Notes: generated by a model not told the origin, from the letters alone. Positions 1-11,555 are shown, counted from the first letter of the stretch. The stretch: 64,000 bases of DNA from Rutidosis leptorrhynchoides (GCF_046630445.1 NC_092340.1:36540001-36604000); one strand, 5' to 3'. Numbers and translations are program-made.

Positions 1-848
1 TTGTTGTTGTTGTTGGGCCGTTTGTTGTAGTTGCGATTGATGTTGCGATTGTTGGGATAATTGTTGCGATTATTGTTGTAATTGCTGTTGTTGTTGTATT
101 GGTGAATCTTATCACCGTTTTCCTCCCACTTTCTTTTGACTTGCTTCACATTGGCCTCTTCAGCAGTCTGTTCTTTAATTCTTTCTTCAATCTGGTTCAC
201 TAGTTTGTGAGCCATTCTAAATGCCTGTTGTATGGAGGCGGGCTCGTGTGAACTTATATCTTCTTGGATTCTTTCCGGTAATCCTTTCACAAACGCGTCG
301 ATCTTCTCTTCCTCATCTTCGAATGCTCCCGAACACAATAGGCACAATTCTGTGAATCGTCTTTCGTACGTGGTAATATCAAATCCTTGGGTTCGTAACC
401 CTCTAAGTTCTGTCTTGAGCTTATTGACCTCGGTTCTGGGACGGTACTTCTCGTTCATCAAGTGCGTGAATGCTGACCACGGTAGTGCGTACGCATCGTC
501 TTGTCCCACTTGCTCTAGAAAGGTATTCCACCATGTTAACGCAGAACCTGTGAAGGTATGCGTAGCGTACTTCACTTTGTCCTATTCAGTACACTTACTT
601 ATGGTAAACGCCGATTCGACCTTCTCGGTCCACCGTTTCAATCCGATCGGTCCTTCGGTTCCATCAAATTCCAAAGGTTTGCAGGCAGTGAATTCTTTAT
701 AGGTGCATCCTACACGATTTCCTGTACTGCTAGATCCAAGGTTATTGTTGGTATGTAGCGCAGCCTGTACTGCGGCTATGTTTGAAGCTAGAAAAGTACG
801 GAATTCCTCTTCATTCATATTCACGGTGTGTCGAGTAGTCGGTGCCAT
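1..848 (-). mobile_element. Element A: Ty3/gypsy gag, partial, runs off the window
   Basis: Minus-strand translation begins with MAPTTRHTVN and continues with a gag-type stretch (CKPLEFDGTEGPIGLKRW) that matches plant Ty3/gypsy gag proteins, which form the virus-like particle. The left end is Asn-rich (repeated gtt/ttg on the plus strand) and leaves the window, so pol is not seen. Its primer site (about 2823-2835) and 5' LTR (2837-6086) lie upstream on the same strand. The copy looks broken in a few places and is treated as a fossil. Plus-strand reading frames here are shadows. Confidence 0.8.
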
Positions 849-1123
849 TTCCTTCAAAATAGTCAAATGGAACAAGTTAATCATACAGAATATTAAGAGT
901 AGTTAATAGTATTTCGTAGCATAATATGAACTCATTTATAAAAGCTTTTTCTTCATATTAGCGTTTTATAAGTTTTTATTCGGGTAGTACCTACCCGTTA
1001 AGTTCATACTTAGTAGCTAATATATAATTCAACTACTACAATTCTATATGAAAAACTGATTATAATAATATTTCGCGTTCAAACTTTTACACAATATTTT
1101 ACAAACTTACAATACCGCTTATT

Positions 1124-1873
1124 TTACATATAGCATGAAATATAGCACACAATAAATTTGATACAAGATGGTTGTGAAGATAATTCTAGATAGTACACAA
1201 GTCGTTCAGCAAAGGCAATAAAGACACGTAATTCATACGTCCAGAAACAAGTCATGCATTCTGGTTTTACTAGGATTACTTCCCATCCTTGGTCTTGTGG
1301 AACATAACCGTTATGGCCGTTGATAAAACAGCGTGTTGTAACGTTGTCAAAGGGACGAGGGTTACGTAATGTCCAACAGTCCCGTAACAATCTAAAAACC
1401 TCATTTCTTACCCCAATTACCGACTCCGTCACTTGTGGGAACGTTTTGTTTAATAGTTGTAGCCCGATGTTCTTGTTCTCACTTTGGTGAGAAGCGAACA
1501 TTACTAATCCGTAAGCATAACATGCTTCTTTATGTTGCATGTTAGCCGCTTTTTCTAAATCACGAAGTCCTATATTCGGATATACTGAGTCAAAATAATT
1601 TCTTAACCCGTTGCGTAAAATAGCATTTGGGTTCCCCGCAATATATGCATCAAAGTAAACACATCGTAACTTATGGGTTTCCCAATGTGATATCCCCCAT
1701 CTTTCAAACGAAAGTCTCTTATAAACCAAGACATTCTTGGAACGTTCTTCGAATGTCTTACAAACTGATTTCGCCGTAAATAGTTGTGCCAAAGAATTCT
1801 GACCGACTCTAGACAAGATTTCATCAATCATGTCTCCGGGTAGGTCTCTTAAAATATTGGGTTGTCTATCCAT
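1124..1873 (-). CDS. F-box protein, At2g35280-like, carried inside element A
   Basis: This is an uninterrupted 249-residue ORF. Residues about 7-50 form an F-box (LRDLPGDMIDEILSRV, then a conserved Cys/Phe/Tyr pattern), the part that binds SKP1 in SCF ubiquitin ligases. Residues about 95-130 resemble a Sel1-like helical repeat (GLRDLEKAANMQHKEACYAY), and the C-terminal third has spaced cysteines and aromatics (GWEVILVKPECMTCFW), as in plant At2g35280-like F-box proteins. It lies between the primer site and gag of element A, in the same direction as gag, with an acidic ORF 139 bp upstream. That position suggests a host gene captured by the retroelement. A less likely reading is a host gene with retroelement pieces on either side. 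The start at MDRQPN is the first Met and puts the F-box at the N-terminus as usual. Expression cannot be judged from sequence. Confidence 0.75.
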   Translation of the reverse strand: MDRQPNILRDLPGDMIDEILSRVGQNSLAQLFTAKSVCKTFEERSKNVLVYKRLSFERWGISHWETHKLRCVYFDAYIAGNPNAILRNGLRNYFDSVYPNIGLRDLEKAANMQHKEACYAYGLVMFASHQSENKNIGLQLLNKTFPQVTESVIGVRNEVFRLLRDCWTLRNPRPFDNVTTRCFINGHNGYVPQDQGWEVILVKPECMTCFWTYELRVFIAFAERLVYYLELSSQPSCIKFIVCYISCYM

Positions 1874-2012
1874 TTTGTGTTTTTATACTGTAAAATAGAC
1901 AAGAGTTAGATTCATAAAAAAAAATACTTATTAATACAAGCAATTTTTTACATATATCATAAAGCATAAGCACACTATATTACATATATTACACCACACG
2001 AATACAACTATC

Positions 2013-2627
2013 TTATTCCGACTCGCTCATTTCTTCTTCTTCGGTTTTGGTTCGTTTTGCCAAGTTTCTAGGGATATATGATGTTCCCCTAATACTAACT
2101 GTCGTTTTCCACAACGGTTTAGAAAAACCTGGTGGTTTAGAGGTTCCCGGGTCATTGTTACAACTTAAGGACTTCGGGGGTTGACGATACATATAAAGTT
2201 CATCGGGGTTGGAATTAGATTTCTCTATTTTTATGCCCTTTCCCTTATTATTTTCTTTTGCCTTTTTAAATTCAGTTGGGGTAATTTCTATAACATCATC
2301 GGAATTCTCGTCGGAATCCGATTCATCGGAGAATTGGTAATCCTCCCAATATTTTGCTTCCTTGGCGGAAACACCATTGACCATAATTAACCTTGGTCGG
2401 TTGGTTGAGGATTCACTTTTACTTAACCGTTTTATTATTTCCCCCACCGGTTCCGATTCTTCTTCCGGTTCCGATTCTTCTTCCGGTTCCGATTCTTCTT
2501 CCGGTCCCGACTCTTCTTCCGGTTCCTCTTCGGGAACTTGTGAATCAGTCCACGAATCATTCCAATTTACATTTGACTCTTCATTATTATTAGGTGAGTC
2601 AATGGGACTTGTTCTAGAGGTAGACAT
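2013..2627 (-). CDS. Unrecognised acidic-repeat ORF in the leader of element A
   Basis: This is an uninterrupted 204-residue ORF of unknown function. Residues about 36-60 are four near-perfect copies of PEEESE/PEEESG, encoded by an 18-bp DNA repeat (about 2448-2523). The rest is rich in Ser, Asp, Glu, Lys and Asn (for example SDESDSDENSDD near residue 100 and KENNKGKGIKIEK near 130), with a basic patch near the end (PRNLAKRTK). No membrane segment, zinc finger or enzyme motif is visible, so it is probably disordered. It starts about 195 bp inside the primer site of element A and reads in the gag direction. It could be an element-specific extra ORF, like those some plant gypsy lineages carry before gag, or a captured host fragment. 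The length of the ORF suggests coding, but simple-sequence bias can also keep frames open. Confidence 0.5.
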   Translation of the reverse strand: MSTSRTSPIDSPNNNEESNVNWNDSWTDSQVPEEEPEEESGPEEESEPEEESEPEEESEPVGEIIKRLSKSESSTNRPRLIMVNGVSAKEAKYWEDYQFSDESDSDENSDDVIEITPTEFKKAKENNKGKGIKIEKSNSNPDELYMYRQPPKSLSCNNDPGTSKPPGFSKPLWKTTVSIRGTSYIPRNLAKRTKTEEEEMSESE

Positions 2628-2822
2628 CTATCACATAATATCAAATACGTTAAGAGATTAATATATCACATAATATTCACATGTTAAAAATATATAGTTT
2701 CCAACAAAATTTGTTAAGCAATCATTTTTCAAGTAAACACGATCGAAGTCCAGACTCACTAATGCATCCTAACAAACTCGATAAAACACACTAATGCAAA
2801 ATTCTGGTTCTCTAAGACCAAC

Positions 2823-2835
2823 GCTCGGATACCAA
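2823..2835 (-). other. Primer-binding site of element A
   Basis: On the minus strand the LTR ends in ATTTCA and is followed by TTGGTATCCGAGCG, close to TGGTATCAGAGC, the complement of the 3' end of initiator tRNA-Met. It fixes the direction of the element and the inner LTR edge. Confidence 0.8.
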
Positions 2836-2836
2836 C

Positions 2837-5800
2837 TGAAATGTCCCGTTCTTATTGATTAAAAACGTTCCATATTAATTGATTTCGTTGCGAGGTTTTG
2901 ACCTCTATATGAGACGTTTTTCAAAGACTGCATTCATTTTTAAAACAAACCATAACCTTTATTTCATAGATAACGGTTTTAAAAAGCTTTACGTAGATTA
3001 TCAAATAATGATAATCTAAAATATCCTGTTTACACACGACCATTACATAATGGTTTACAATACAAATATGTTACAACAAAATAAGTTTCTTGAATGCAGT
3101 TTTTACACAATATCATACAAGCATGGACTCCAAATCTCGTCCTTATTTAAGTATGCGACAGCGGAAGCTCTTAATAATCACCTGAGAATAAACATGCTTA
3201 AAACATCAACAGAAATGTTGGTGAGTTATAGGTTTAACCTATATATATCAAATCATAATAATAGACCACAAGATTTCATATTTCAATACACATCCCATAC
3301 ATAGAGATAAAAATCATTCATATGGTGAACACCTGGTAACCGACATTAACAAGATGCATGTATAAGAATATCCCCATCATTCCGGGACACCCTTCGGATA
3401 TGATAAATTTCGAAGTACTAAAGCATCCGGTACTTTGGATGGGGTTTGTTAGGCCCAATAGATCTATCTTTAGAGTTCGCGTCAATTAGGGTGTCTGTTC
3501 CCTAATTCTTAGATTACCAGACTTAATAAAAAGGGGCATATTCGATTTCGATAATTCAACCATAGAATGTAGTTTCACGTACTTGTGTCTATTTTGTAAA
3601 TCATTTATAAAACCTGCATGTATTCTCATCCCAAAAATATTAGATTTTAAAAGTGGGACTATAACTCACTTTCACAGATTTTTACTTCGTCGGGAAGTAA
3701 GACTTGGCCACTGGTTGATTCACGAACCTATAACAATATATACATATATATCAAAGTATGTTCAAAATATATTTACAACACTTTTAATATATTTTGATGT
3801 TTTAAGTTTATTAAGTCAGCTGTCCTCGTTAGTAACCTACAACTAGTTGTCCACAGTTAGATGTACAGAAATAAATCGATAAATATTATCTTGAATCAAT
3901 CCACGACCCAGTGTATACGTATCTCAGTATTGATCACAACTCAAACTATATATATTTTGGAATCAACCTCAACCCTGTATAGCTAACTCCAACATTCACA
4001 TATAGAGTGTCTATGGTTGTTCCGAAATATATATAGATGTGTCGACATGATAGGTCGAAACATTGTATACGTGTCTATGGTATCTCAAGATTACATAATA
4101 TACAATACAAGTTTATTAAGTTATGGTTGGAATAGATTTGTTACCAATTTTCACGTAGCTAAAATGAGAAAAATTATCCAATCTTGTTTTACCCATAACT
4201 TCTTCATTTTAAATCCGTTTTGAGTGAATCAAATTGCTATGGTTTCATATTGAACTCTATTTTATGAATCTAAACAGAAAAAGTATAGGTTTATAGTCGG
4301 AAAAATAAGTTACAAGTTATTTTTGTAAAGGTAGTCATTTCAGTCGAAAGAACGACGTCTAGATGACCATTTTAGAAAACATACTTCCACTTTGAGTTTA
4401 ACCATAATTTTTGGATATAGTTTCATGTTCATAATAAAAATCATTTTCTCAGAATAACAACTTTTAAATTAAAGTTTATCATAGTTTTTAATTAACTAAC
4501 CCAAAACAGCCCGAGGTGTTACTACGACGGCGTAAATCCGGTTTTACGGTGTTTTTCGTGTTTCCAGGTTTTAAATCATTAAGTTAGCATATCATATAGA
4601 TATAGAACATGTGTTTAGTTGATTTTAAAAGTCAAGTTAGAAGGATTAACTTTTGTTTGCGAACAAGTTTAGAATTAACTAAACTATGTTCTAGTGATTA
4701 CAAGTTTAAACCTTCGAATAAGATAGCTTTATATGTATGAATCGAATGATGTTATGAACATCATTACTACCTTAAGTTCCTTGGATAAACCTACTGGAAA
4801 AGAGAAAAATGGATCTAGCTTCAATGGATCCTTGGATGGCTCGAAGTTCTTGAAGCAAAATCATGACACGAAAACAAGTTCAAGTAAGATCATCACTTGA
4901 AATAAGATTGTTATAGTTATAGAAATTGAACCAAAGTTTGAATATGATTATTACCTTGTATTAGAATGATAACCTACTGTAAGAAACAAAGATTTCTTGA
5001 GGTTGGATGATTACCTTACAAGATTGGAAGTGAGCTAGCAAACTTGAAAGTATTCTTGATTTTATGAAACTAGAACTTTTGGAATTTATGAAGAACACTT
5101 AGAACTTGAAGATAGAACTTGAGAGAGATCAATTAGATGAAGAAAATTGAAGAATGAAAGTGTTTGTAGGTGTTTTTGGTCGTTGGTGTATGGATTAGAT
5201 ATAAAGGATATGTAATTTTGTTTTCATGTAAATAAGTCATGAATGATTACTCATATTTTTTTAATTTTATGAGATATTTCATGCTTGTTGCCAAATGATG
5301 GTTCCCACATGTGTTAGGTGACTCACATGGGCTGCTAAGAGCTGATCATTGGAGTGTATATACCAATAGTACATACATCTAAAAGCTGTGTATTGTACGA
5401 GTACGAATACGGGTGCATACGAGTAGAATTGTTGATGAAACTGAACGAGGATGTAATTGTAAGCATTTTTGTTAAGTAGAAGTATTTTGATAAGTGTATT
5501 GAAGTCTTTCAAAAGTGTATAAATACATATTAAAACACTACATGTATATACATTTTAACTGAGTCGTTAAGTCATCGCTAGTCGTTACATGTAAGTGTTG
5601 TTTTGAAACCTTTAGGTTAACGATCTTGTTAAATGTTGTTAACCCAATGTTTATAATATCAAATGAGATTTTAAATTATTATATTATCATGATATTATCA
5701 TGTATGAATATCTCTTAATATGATATATATACATTAAATGTCTTTACAACGATAATCGTTACATATATGTCTCGTTTAAAAATCATTAAGTTAGTAGTCT

Positions 5801-6086
5801 TGTTTTTACATACGTAGTTCATTGTTAATATACTTAATGATATGTTTACTTATCATAGTATCATGTTAAATATATATATATCCATATATATGTCATCATA
5901 TAGTTTTTACAAGTTTTAACGTTCGTGAATCACCGGTCAACTTGGGTGGTCAATTGTCTATATGAAACATATTTCAATTAATCAAGTCTTAAAAAGTTTG
6001 ATTGCTTAACATGTTGAAAACATTTAATCATGTAAATATCAATCTCAATTAATTTATATAAACATGAAAACGTTCGGGTCACTACA
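2837..6086 (-). repeat. Element A 5' LTR (3250 bp)
   Basis: Minus-strand LTR beginning TGTAGTGACCCGAACG at 6086 and ending TTTCA at 2837, with TG...CA ends. It is unusually long. The outer flank ATATT (6087-6091) would be the target duplication, but its partner is off-window. The LTR carries the intron-like module at 3182-3669, including the hairpin CAACATTTCTGTTG (3207-3220). Near 4530-4550 is an imperfect palindrome, CGTAAAACCGGATTTACG on the minus strand. The reading frames seen inside it are not genes. Confidence 0.85.
3182..3669 (-). promoter_or_regulatory. Intron-like LTR module, copy A (488 nt)
   Basis: On the minus strand a donor-like AAA|GTGAGTTATAGTCCCA (donor at 3669) is followed by a matching TGGGA, then ATCTTGTGGTCT, the hairpin CAACA-TTTC-TGTTG (3207-3220) and an acceptor-like TATTCTCAG|GT (3182). 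The same order and nearly the same spacing occur in LTRs B, C, D and G. Splicing is inferred, not shown. Confidence 0.5.
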
Positions 6087-6405
6087 ATATTGTTTTTAAA
6101 TATTAAGTTTTATTATTTAGATAAATATGTTAATTATTTATATTAATTATGTATTGTAATTAATATATAATTACAATTATGTATTGTAATCATATATATT
6201 CAACTATTATATATATAATATTGTTTTTAAATATTAAGTTTTATTATTTAGATAAATATGTTAATTATTTATATTAATTATGTATTGTAATTAATATATA
6301 ATTACAATTATGTATTGTAATCATATATATTCAACTATTATATATATAATATTGTTTTTAAATATTAAGTTTTATTATTTAGATAAATATGTTAATTATT
6401 TATAT
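6087..6405. repeat. 131-bp tandem repeat, about 2.4 copies
   Basis: Copies begin at 6087, 6218 and 6349 with atattgtttttaaatatt. The unit is 131 bp and the copies are virtually identical. The array starts exactly at the outer edge of the LTR of element A and appears to be part of LTR E. Confidence 0.9.
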
Positions 6406-7013
6406 TGAAACAAATAATTTAAGGTATACATTTAATTCTTTGTTACATTTAAATCCTTTGTTAACGTTGACAAATCATGTTCGAAATCTTTTATAATCAT
6501 CACCAAACCCTAATCTTTGACTCTAGTCAAAGTTAGTCAACCAAACATACCCAAAAGAGTTTCAACACTACTAGAATCACTAATACTAGAGATTACACAC
6601 TACATACAAGCCTTAAACATGGTTAAATCATTAACCAACCCTAAACCCACCAACATCAACAATAACTAGTTACAATTACCCATTTCACCTCCTAAATGGG
6701 TTTTATAACTAACTAGTTCAAAACCCTAAACTTGAATATCAAATTACAAAGATGAAGTTCGGAGTTTGAACTTACCAATATCGCCAAAATGATGCCGTTG
6801 ACGAGTAGAACAACTTTAATACCCGAGGTTTGGCCCGAAACACCCTTCTTCTTCTCCAATTAGAGCTCTCTCTCTCTAAAACTCTCCTCTCACTCTAGGG
6901 TTTGAAGATGAGAGTGTTTGATGAGTGAAAATGAGCTCCAATGGAGTTCTAGATCAGTTTTGGTGACCCTAAACCGACCCTAAATGAAAAGACCAAAGTA
7001 CCCCTCATTTAAG

Positions 7014-7083
7014 CCTTTTAAAAAGGCTGAAAATTGTATCAGACGGGTTCGGCGTGCCGCGTCGAAAGGTGGAGCGCCGCTCC
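7014..7083 (-). promoter_or_regulatory. Twin GC palindromes and TATA-like box in LTR E
   Basis: GGAGCGCCGCTCC (7071-7083) and GGCGTGCCGCGTC (7051-7063) are palindromic or nearly so, with centres 20 bp apart. On the minus strand a TATA-like TTTTTAAAAGG follows about 33-35 bp beyond the nearer centre. Function is inferred. Confidence 0.5.
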
Positions 7084-7369
7084 AACCTACAGGTCAGTTT
7101 TCAGAAACTTGTTTTGGCCATAACTTTTTGACCGTAGCTCCGTTTTCGATGAATCAAATATCGTTGGAAACGTAATAAGATTTCCTTTCCAATGGTGAGG
7201 CTTTGAAACATCAACACAAACTTTATTTGGGGTTGAAAAGATACGTACACACCTTGTCACTTCAGACAACGTCCAGTTTCCTTCGGCGTTCGAGCAAGCA
7301 ACACGTACACTTCATACACGCATCGTACACCATAAATACATTATGTACAATAAATATTTGGGTCTTACA

Positions 7370-9373
7370 ATTTAGTCTTTGTGATTTGTCCACAGCCTCC
7401 TTCATGGCTTGCTTAATTGTTTTCCAGTTCCAAATCTTTTCTTTTTCTGAGTTTTGCCACACACTATTCTTTATCATCAAACTTTCGACTGTTACGGTCG
7501 TTTACAGTTTTTGCTGCTTCATCAGCATTTTTCAGAAATTCGAAGAACTAATTCGGAGTTTGGGGTGCTTTTCGGAAGTTCACAATTGAAGTACATAAGT
7601 CTAGGAGATAGATGTCATATGTACATATATAACTGTTGGTGTAGAATTGCTGCGTCATTCGAGGATAATGATTGCAGCTTTTTGGTATGACAATTACCAT
7701 TACAAGATGCAGATGAGTGCATGATAGGGTTTTAATGAATATAATGATTTTTTGAAAAGTCAAAGATCAATGGAGTTGCTGGTAAGTTTACTGCTAATGT
7801 GGTGGGATATAAACGGTTCTCCGGTAACGATGACGAAGGGCGAACTTATATACCAAAGTTATAATAGAGTTTATTCGAATGAAAGGTCGAAGTCATCTTG
7901 CTGGATCTGTGACAAAACTGGCTATCTCGAACAGGAGTTGCAAAGTTATTTTTGGTAATAATAACGTTAAAAGAATTAGCACAGCTACGTATTAAACGTT
8001 TACTCAGTTTCCGAGAATTTTTCAGGTGCATAACTATGTGCATAAATCTTTTCTTCCGTAGATGAAGTATGGTTGGTTCATCCTCTCGATTGAGGTGTTT
8101 TCAAGAATCATGAAAGGTTTGAACGCAGATTGTAATCGTCAAGATACAAATGAGGTTTAAGATAAAATCAAGTGGCAAACAAGAAGAAATGTTTATTTTC
8201 ATATATTATAATCAATATTTTAATTCATTTTAATTGTCCAATGTTAGTAGTCCACAGTTGATAGTCCACAGTTAGCAGTTCAATAATTCATATATTGTTT
8301 AATATATTATATTCGAATTAATTAATACGTGTCGTGATCCATTGTATACATGTCTCAGACTCGATCACAGAAAAGATGATGACTAATTGGTTGGTTCATT
8401 CCGGTTACGCTACCATTGGAGCTTGAAGAGCTCGAGGAATCAAGTGAGAAATCCATATTATGTGATCGGATAAAGGGTTTTTTATATGAGATGGGTGTTA
8501 AATAATGAATGATATCTTCGTCTCTTCGAATACGTATATATAGCAAAAAGATTCCGTAATTTACAGAGAGAATTTAGAAAAAGTGTTAGAAAAAGTCTAT
8601 TGGGATAGATATGATTTGTCTATACTCCATTTATGCAATAATTTCAGTATGACGTGTCTAGATTAAAAATGATAAGTATGTAATCAGATAAACTTTTGAT
8701 TAAAGACTTTCGATTCGTAATGGCCTAGTCAGGTCTAGGGGCTTGACCTATATGATCCTTTAAATTGGAAAATCCAAACCCTTCCATCCTAGAGTTTTGT
8801 AGAAGCCACCCGTCAAGAAAGTTCAATGATCAAAAATAACGAGAAAACAAAAATTTTAAAAGTAATGAATATGAATAGTGATGACATTATAATGTCTTTG
8901 AATTATCGAGAATCTTTATGAGCCAATAATGACATTTTTACGGTTCGCAAACCAATGCACAAAGGCATAAGGGCACATAGGTACGTAATATAACAGGGAG
9001 GTTATATACGTTTGAGTATAAGTGGTAACAAACATAGAAATTTTAAAAATCATGGATAACATTTCATGTAATACATACATAATACACAAAACCATGATCG
9101 ATGACATAGGAATGTCAAGAATTTCAGAAATCATGAGTGACATCCCTTGGTTCCCTTAACCAAGGTAGTTTTATAAAGATAACTCGCTTGAGTTATAGAA
9201 TATTTTGAATCACAATGGGAGTTTCCTCCCGGAGTTACAGAGTAAGAGATATGTATATATATGATGCAAGTAATAATATTCTAAAGCTATAGGTCAGGCT
9301 GTAGACTAGACTTTAATGCACTCTATTAATCTGGGTTATCCACATTAAGACTGCCTAGTTCCCTACAACCACC
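7370..9373 (-). mobile_element. Element B: leader or interior, no clear gag in view
   Basis: This stretch lies inside element B, between LTR E and the primer site. No gag or pol motif is visible. Short minus-strand pieces look protein-like but are unrecognised: a Ser-rich peptide starting MDFSLDSSSSSSS (about 8356-8454), a piece ending TSTFHSNKLYYNFGI (7846-8043) and a Lys-rich piece IWNWKTIKQAMKEAVDKS (7370-7480) cut at the E insertion. By analogy with element A, the region may once have held extra ORFs before gag. Decayed. Confidence 0.45.
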
Positions 9374-9387
9374 GCTCTGATACCAAC
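9374..9387 (-). other. Primer-binding site of element B
   Basis: The plus strand reads gctctgatacca, so the minus strand gives TGGTATCAGAGC, an exact match to the initiator tRNA-Met primer site, just inside the LTR end at 9388. Confidence 0.9.
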
Positions 9388-9499
9388 TGTAACACCCCGT
9401 CAAAATCGACATTGACACAGATGTTAACTCTGGTCCCAGTGAATGTCTTGACTTCTAAGTACATCAAAGTTCTACAGCGGAAGCATAATATATAAGTAC

Positions 9500-9976
9500 C
9501 TGAGACAAAACATACTTAAAAGTGTCAACCAAAAGGTTGGTGAGTTCATAGGTTTATTATAAACAATGATTTTTATAATAATGATAGATCACAAGATTTA
9601 GTTTAAAGTTGATTGATATAGAAATATCAATCTAAAAGTGTTGCTGTAGTTTGTAATATCGCTACTAAGCAAGTTTACCCTATGACACCTTATACTGTCA
9701 GTGTCGTGGAATCATTATTATGTAACCAAAGACTAGCGGTCAAATGGTTAGAGACGTTACTCTCAATAGGCCTACTCACAATAATTAAGTTTGCATTTAA
9801 ACGTAGCAATTAACGATATTACGGTAGGAATTTAGCATGAATCAAAGCATGACATCATAGTTAACAATTTAGTACTTGTGTCTAAGCGTAAAATAGTTAT
9901 AAAGCAAGCATGTGTCTCACCCCAAAAGTTATAAAAGCAGTTATGAAACAGTAAAAAGTGGGGCTATGAAGTTCAC
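9500..9976 (-). promoter_or_regulatory. Intron-like LTR module, copy B (477 nt)
   Basis: Minus strand: donor-like AAG|GTGAACTTCATAGCCCCA, a matching TTGGGGTGAGA, AATCTTGTGATCT, hairpin CAACC-TTTT-GGTTG (9526-9539) and acceptor-like TGTCTCAG|GTAC. Compared with A, both stems differ by paired changes (CCCCA/TGGGG and C-G). Confidence 0.5.
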
Positions 9977-11555
9977 CTTAGTAGCAAGTAAGTTATTCCA
10001 CGTAAAGAATAATGAACGGAGTAAGTGATCGAAGATCTTAACCTAGAGATATAATCTTTGATTAGTTAATGTCTAACAGACATAAAGTTTGTTTATTAAT
10101 ATAGCAACTATATTAACAGTGACGGTTTTCGAGAAAAGTTCCTATTTCTCAAAAGTTTCTATTTTTGGAAACCTACTATTTATGGAAAGCTTCCACTTAT
10201 AGTAAGATCCTAGTTTAAAGAAGTTCGGGTTATAATTAAACACAAATATGTTGTACAATCTTGCCCAAACTTCGTTGCTATCATGCAAGTCACTCGAATG
10301 ATCTGTTGTTACCGGGCGCCCAGGATTCTTGACCAGAATCTAAGTCATGGCATTCGAAATCCACAAGCGGTTCCCATAAGGTAACAAGGACCACCCTAGG
10401 CCACAAGTTGCGGTGAGGTTCGTATAAAGTGCACGTTATCTTTTAATTATAACCTTCACGTTATAGGTGTATACACACAACGAATTATTAATGTACTTAA
10501 TAATTATATATGTGATAATATAACCTAAGTATTATTTAATATTTAGTTATTATACCTTAGTATGTCTTATATATATTAAATATAATTACCTTTAAATAAA
10601 TACCTAAATTACTTCAAAAATAATAGTGTTTTATTAATCGAACATTATCCAAAAATGTCTAAATAATTAATTAAATATCTAAAAATTATATACATAATTT
10701 TTATAGTCTTATTTAATCATATACATTAGTAGAAAAATTTAAGAAAGTGTTTTTATTATATTTTTGTATTTATTTTTGTTTTTACCTTTAATGTATTCAC
10801 AAAACAAGTTTAATTCTACATAATTAATAATAAAGCCAAACAATTATTTTTATAATTTTTATAAGTTTCTATCAGTCTGATAACTTGTATAAAAATATTT
10901 AAAAAATATTTTTTATTATTTTATATTTATTCTTAATTTACCTTCGAATTACATAATAATAAAGTTTAATTATATAATAATTACCAATTATACCTAAGTA
11001 ATTATTTTTATAATTATTTCAGATCTATATAATTTTTATAAACTCAGAAAAAATTATATATATTTTATTTTTGGCTAAAAATATTTATTACAAATTTTAC
11101 ATTGTTTTTACGTTTAAATACTGCATAATTCGTATTTAATTATAAATAATATTCCATAAATTATCAAAATTATTTTTATACATCATAATACTTATAATAC
11201 TAATTATAACATATAAACATAATTAATTTCGAATTTTACAAAGAATATACAATAAATATAAATATAATCGACAATATTAAAAAAAAATAGAAAGTACCTC
11301 AAATTTTCTTCAAGGTTTTGAGAGAATAACTTAAGATTTTGTTTTTGGCAAGAAAAAATGAATGAGGAGCTATGTACTTATAGGTAAAAATGGTTGGTGA
11401 AAAGAAAAAAAATTAAATAAAATAAAGGTGCCAATTTTGACAAAAAAAGAAAACATGTTAAAAATGTTTTTAATAAGTTTTTTTTTTCTTTGAAAATATT
11501 TAGTCAAAATTCATGGGCTCATTATTTAATTTATAAAAAAATCTTTTTTTATTAG

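Larger units (their letters stand above)
6087..7369 (-). repeat. LTR E: part of a Ty3/gypsy LTR split by element A
   Basis: Minus-strand LTR start TGTAAGACCCAAATATTT at 7369. It continues through a paired GC palindrome (7051-7083), a TATA-like TTTTTAAAAGG (about 7014-7024) and a pyrimidine-rich leader with CTCATCTTCAAACCC, into AT-rich DNA and the tandem array. The 3' part is missing because element A is inserted; the remainder should lie left of the window. It sits inside the leader of element B. Confidence 0.7.

Noticed and set aside
232-702. 156-residue plus-strand frame over the left end
   Set aside because: It is antisense to the gag of element A and has no protein-like composition of its own.
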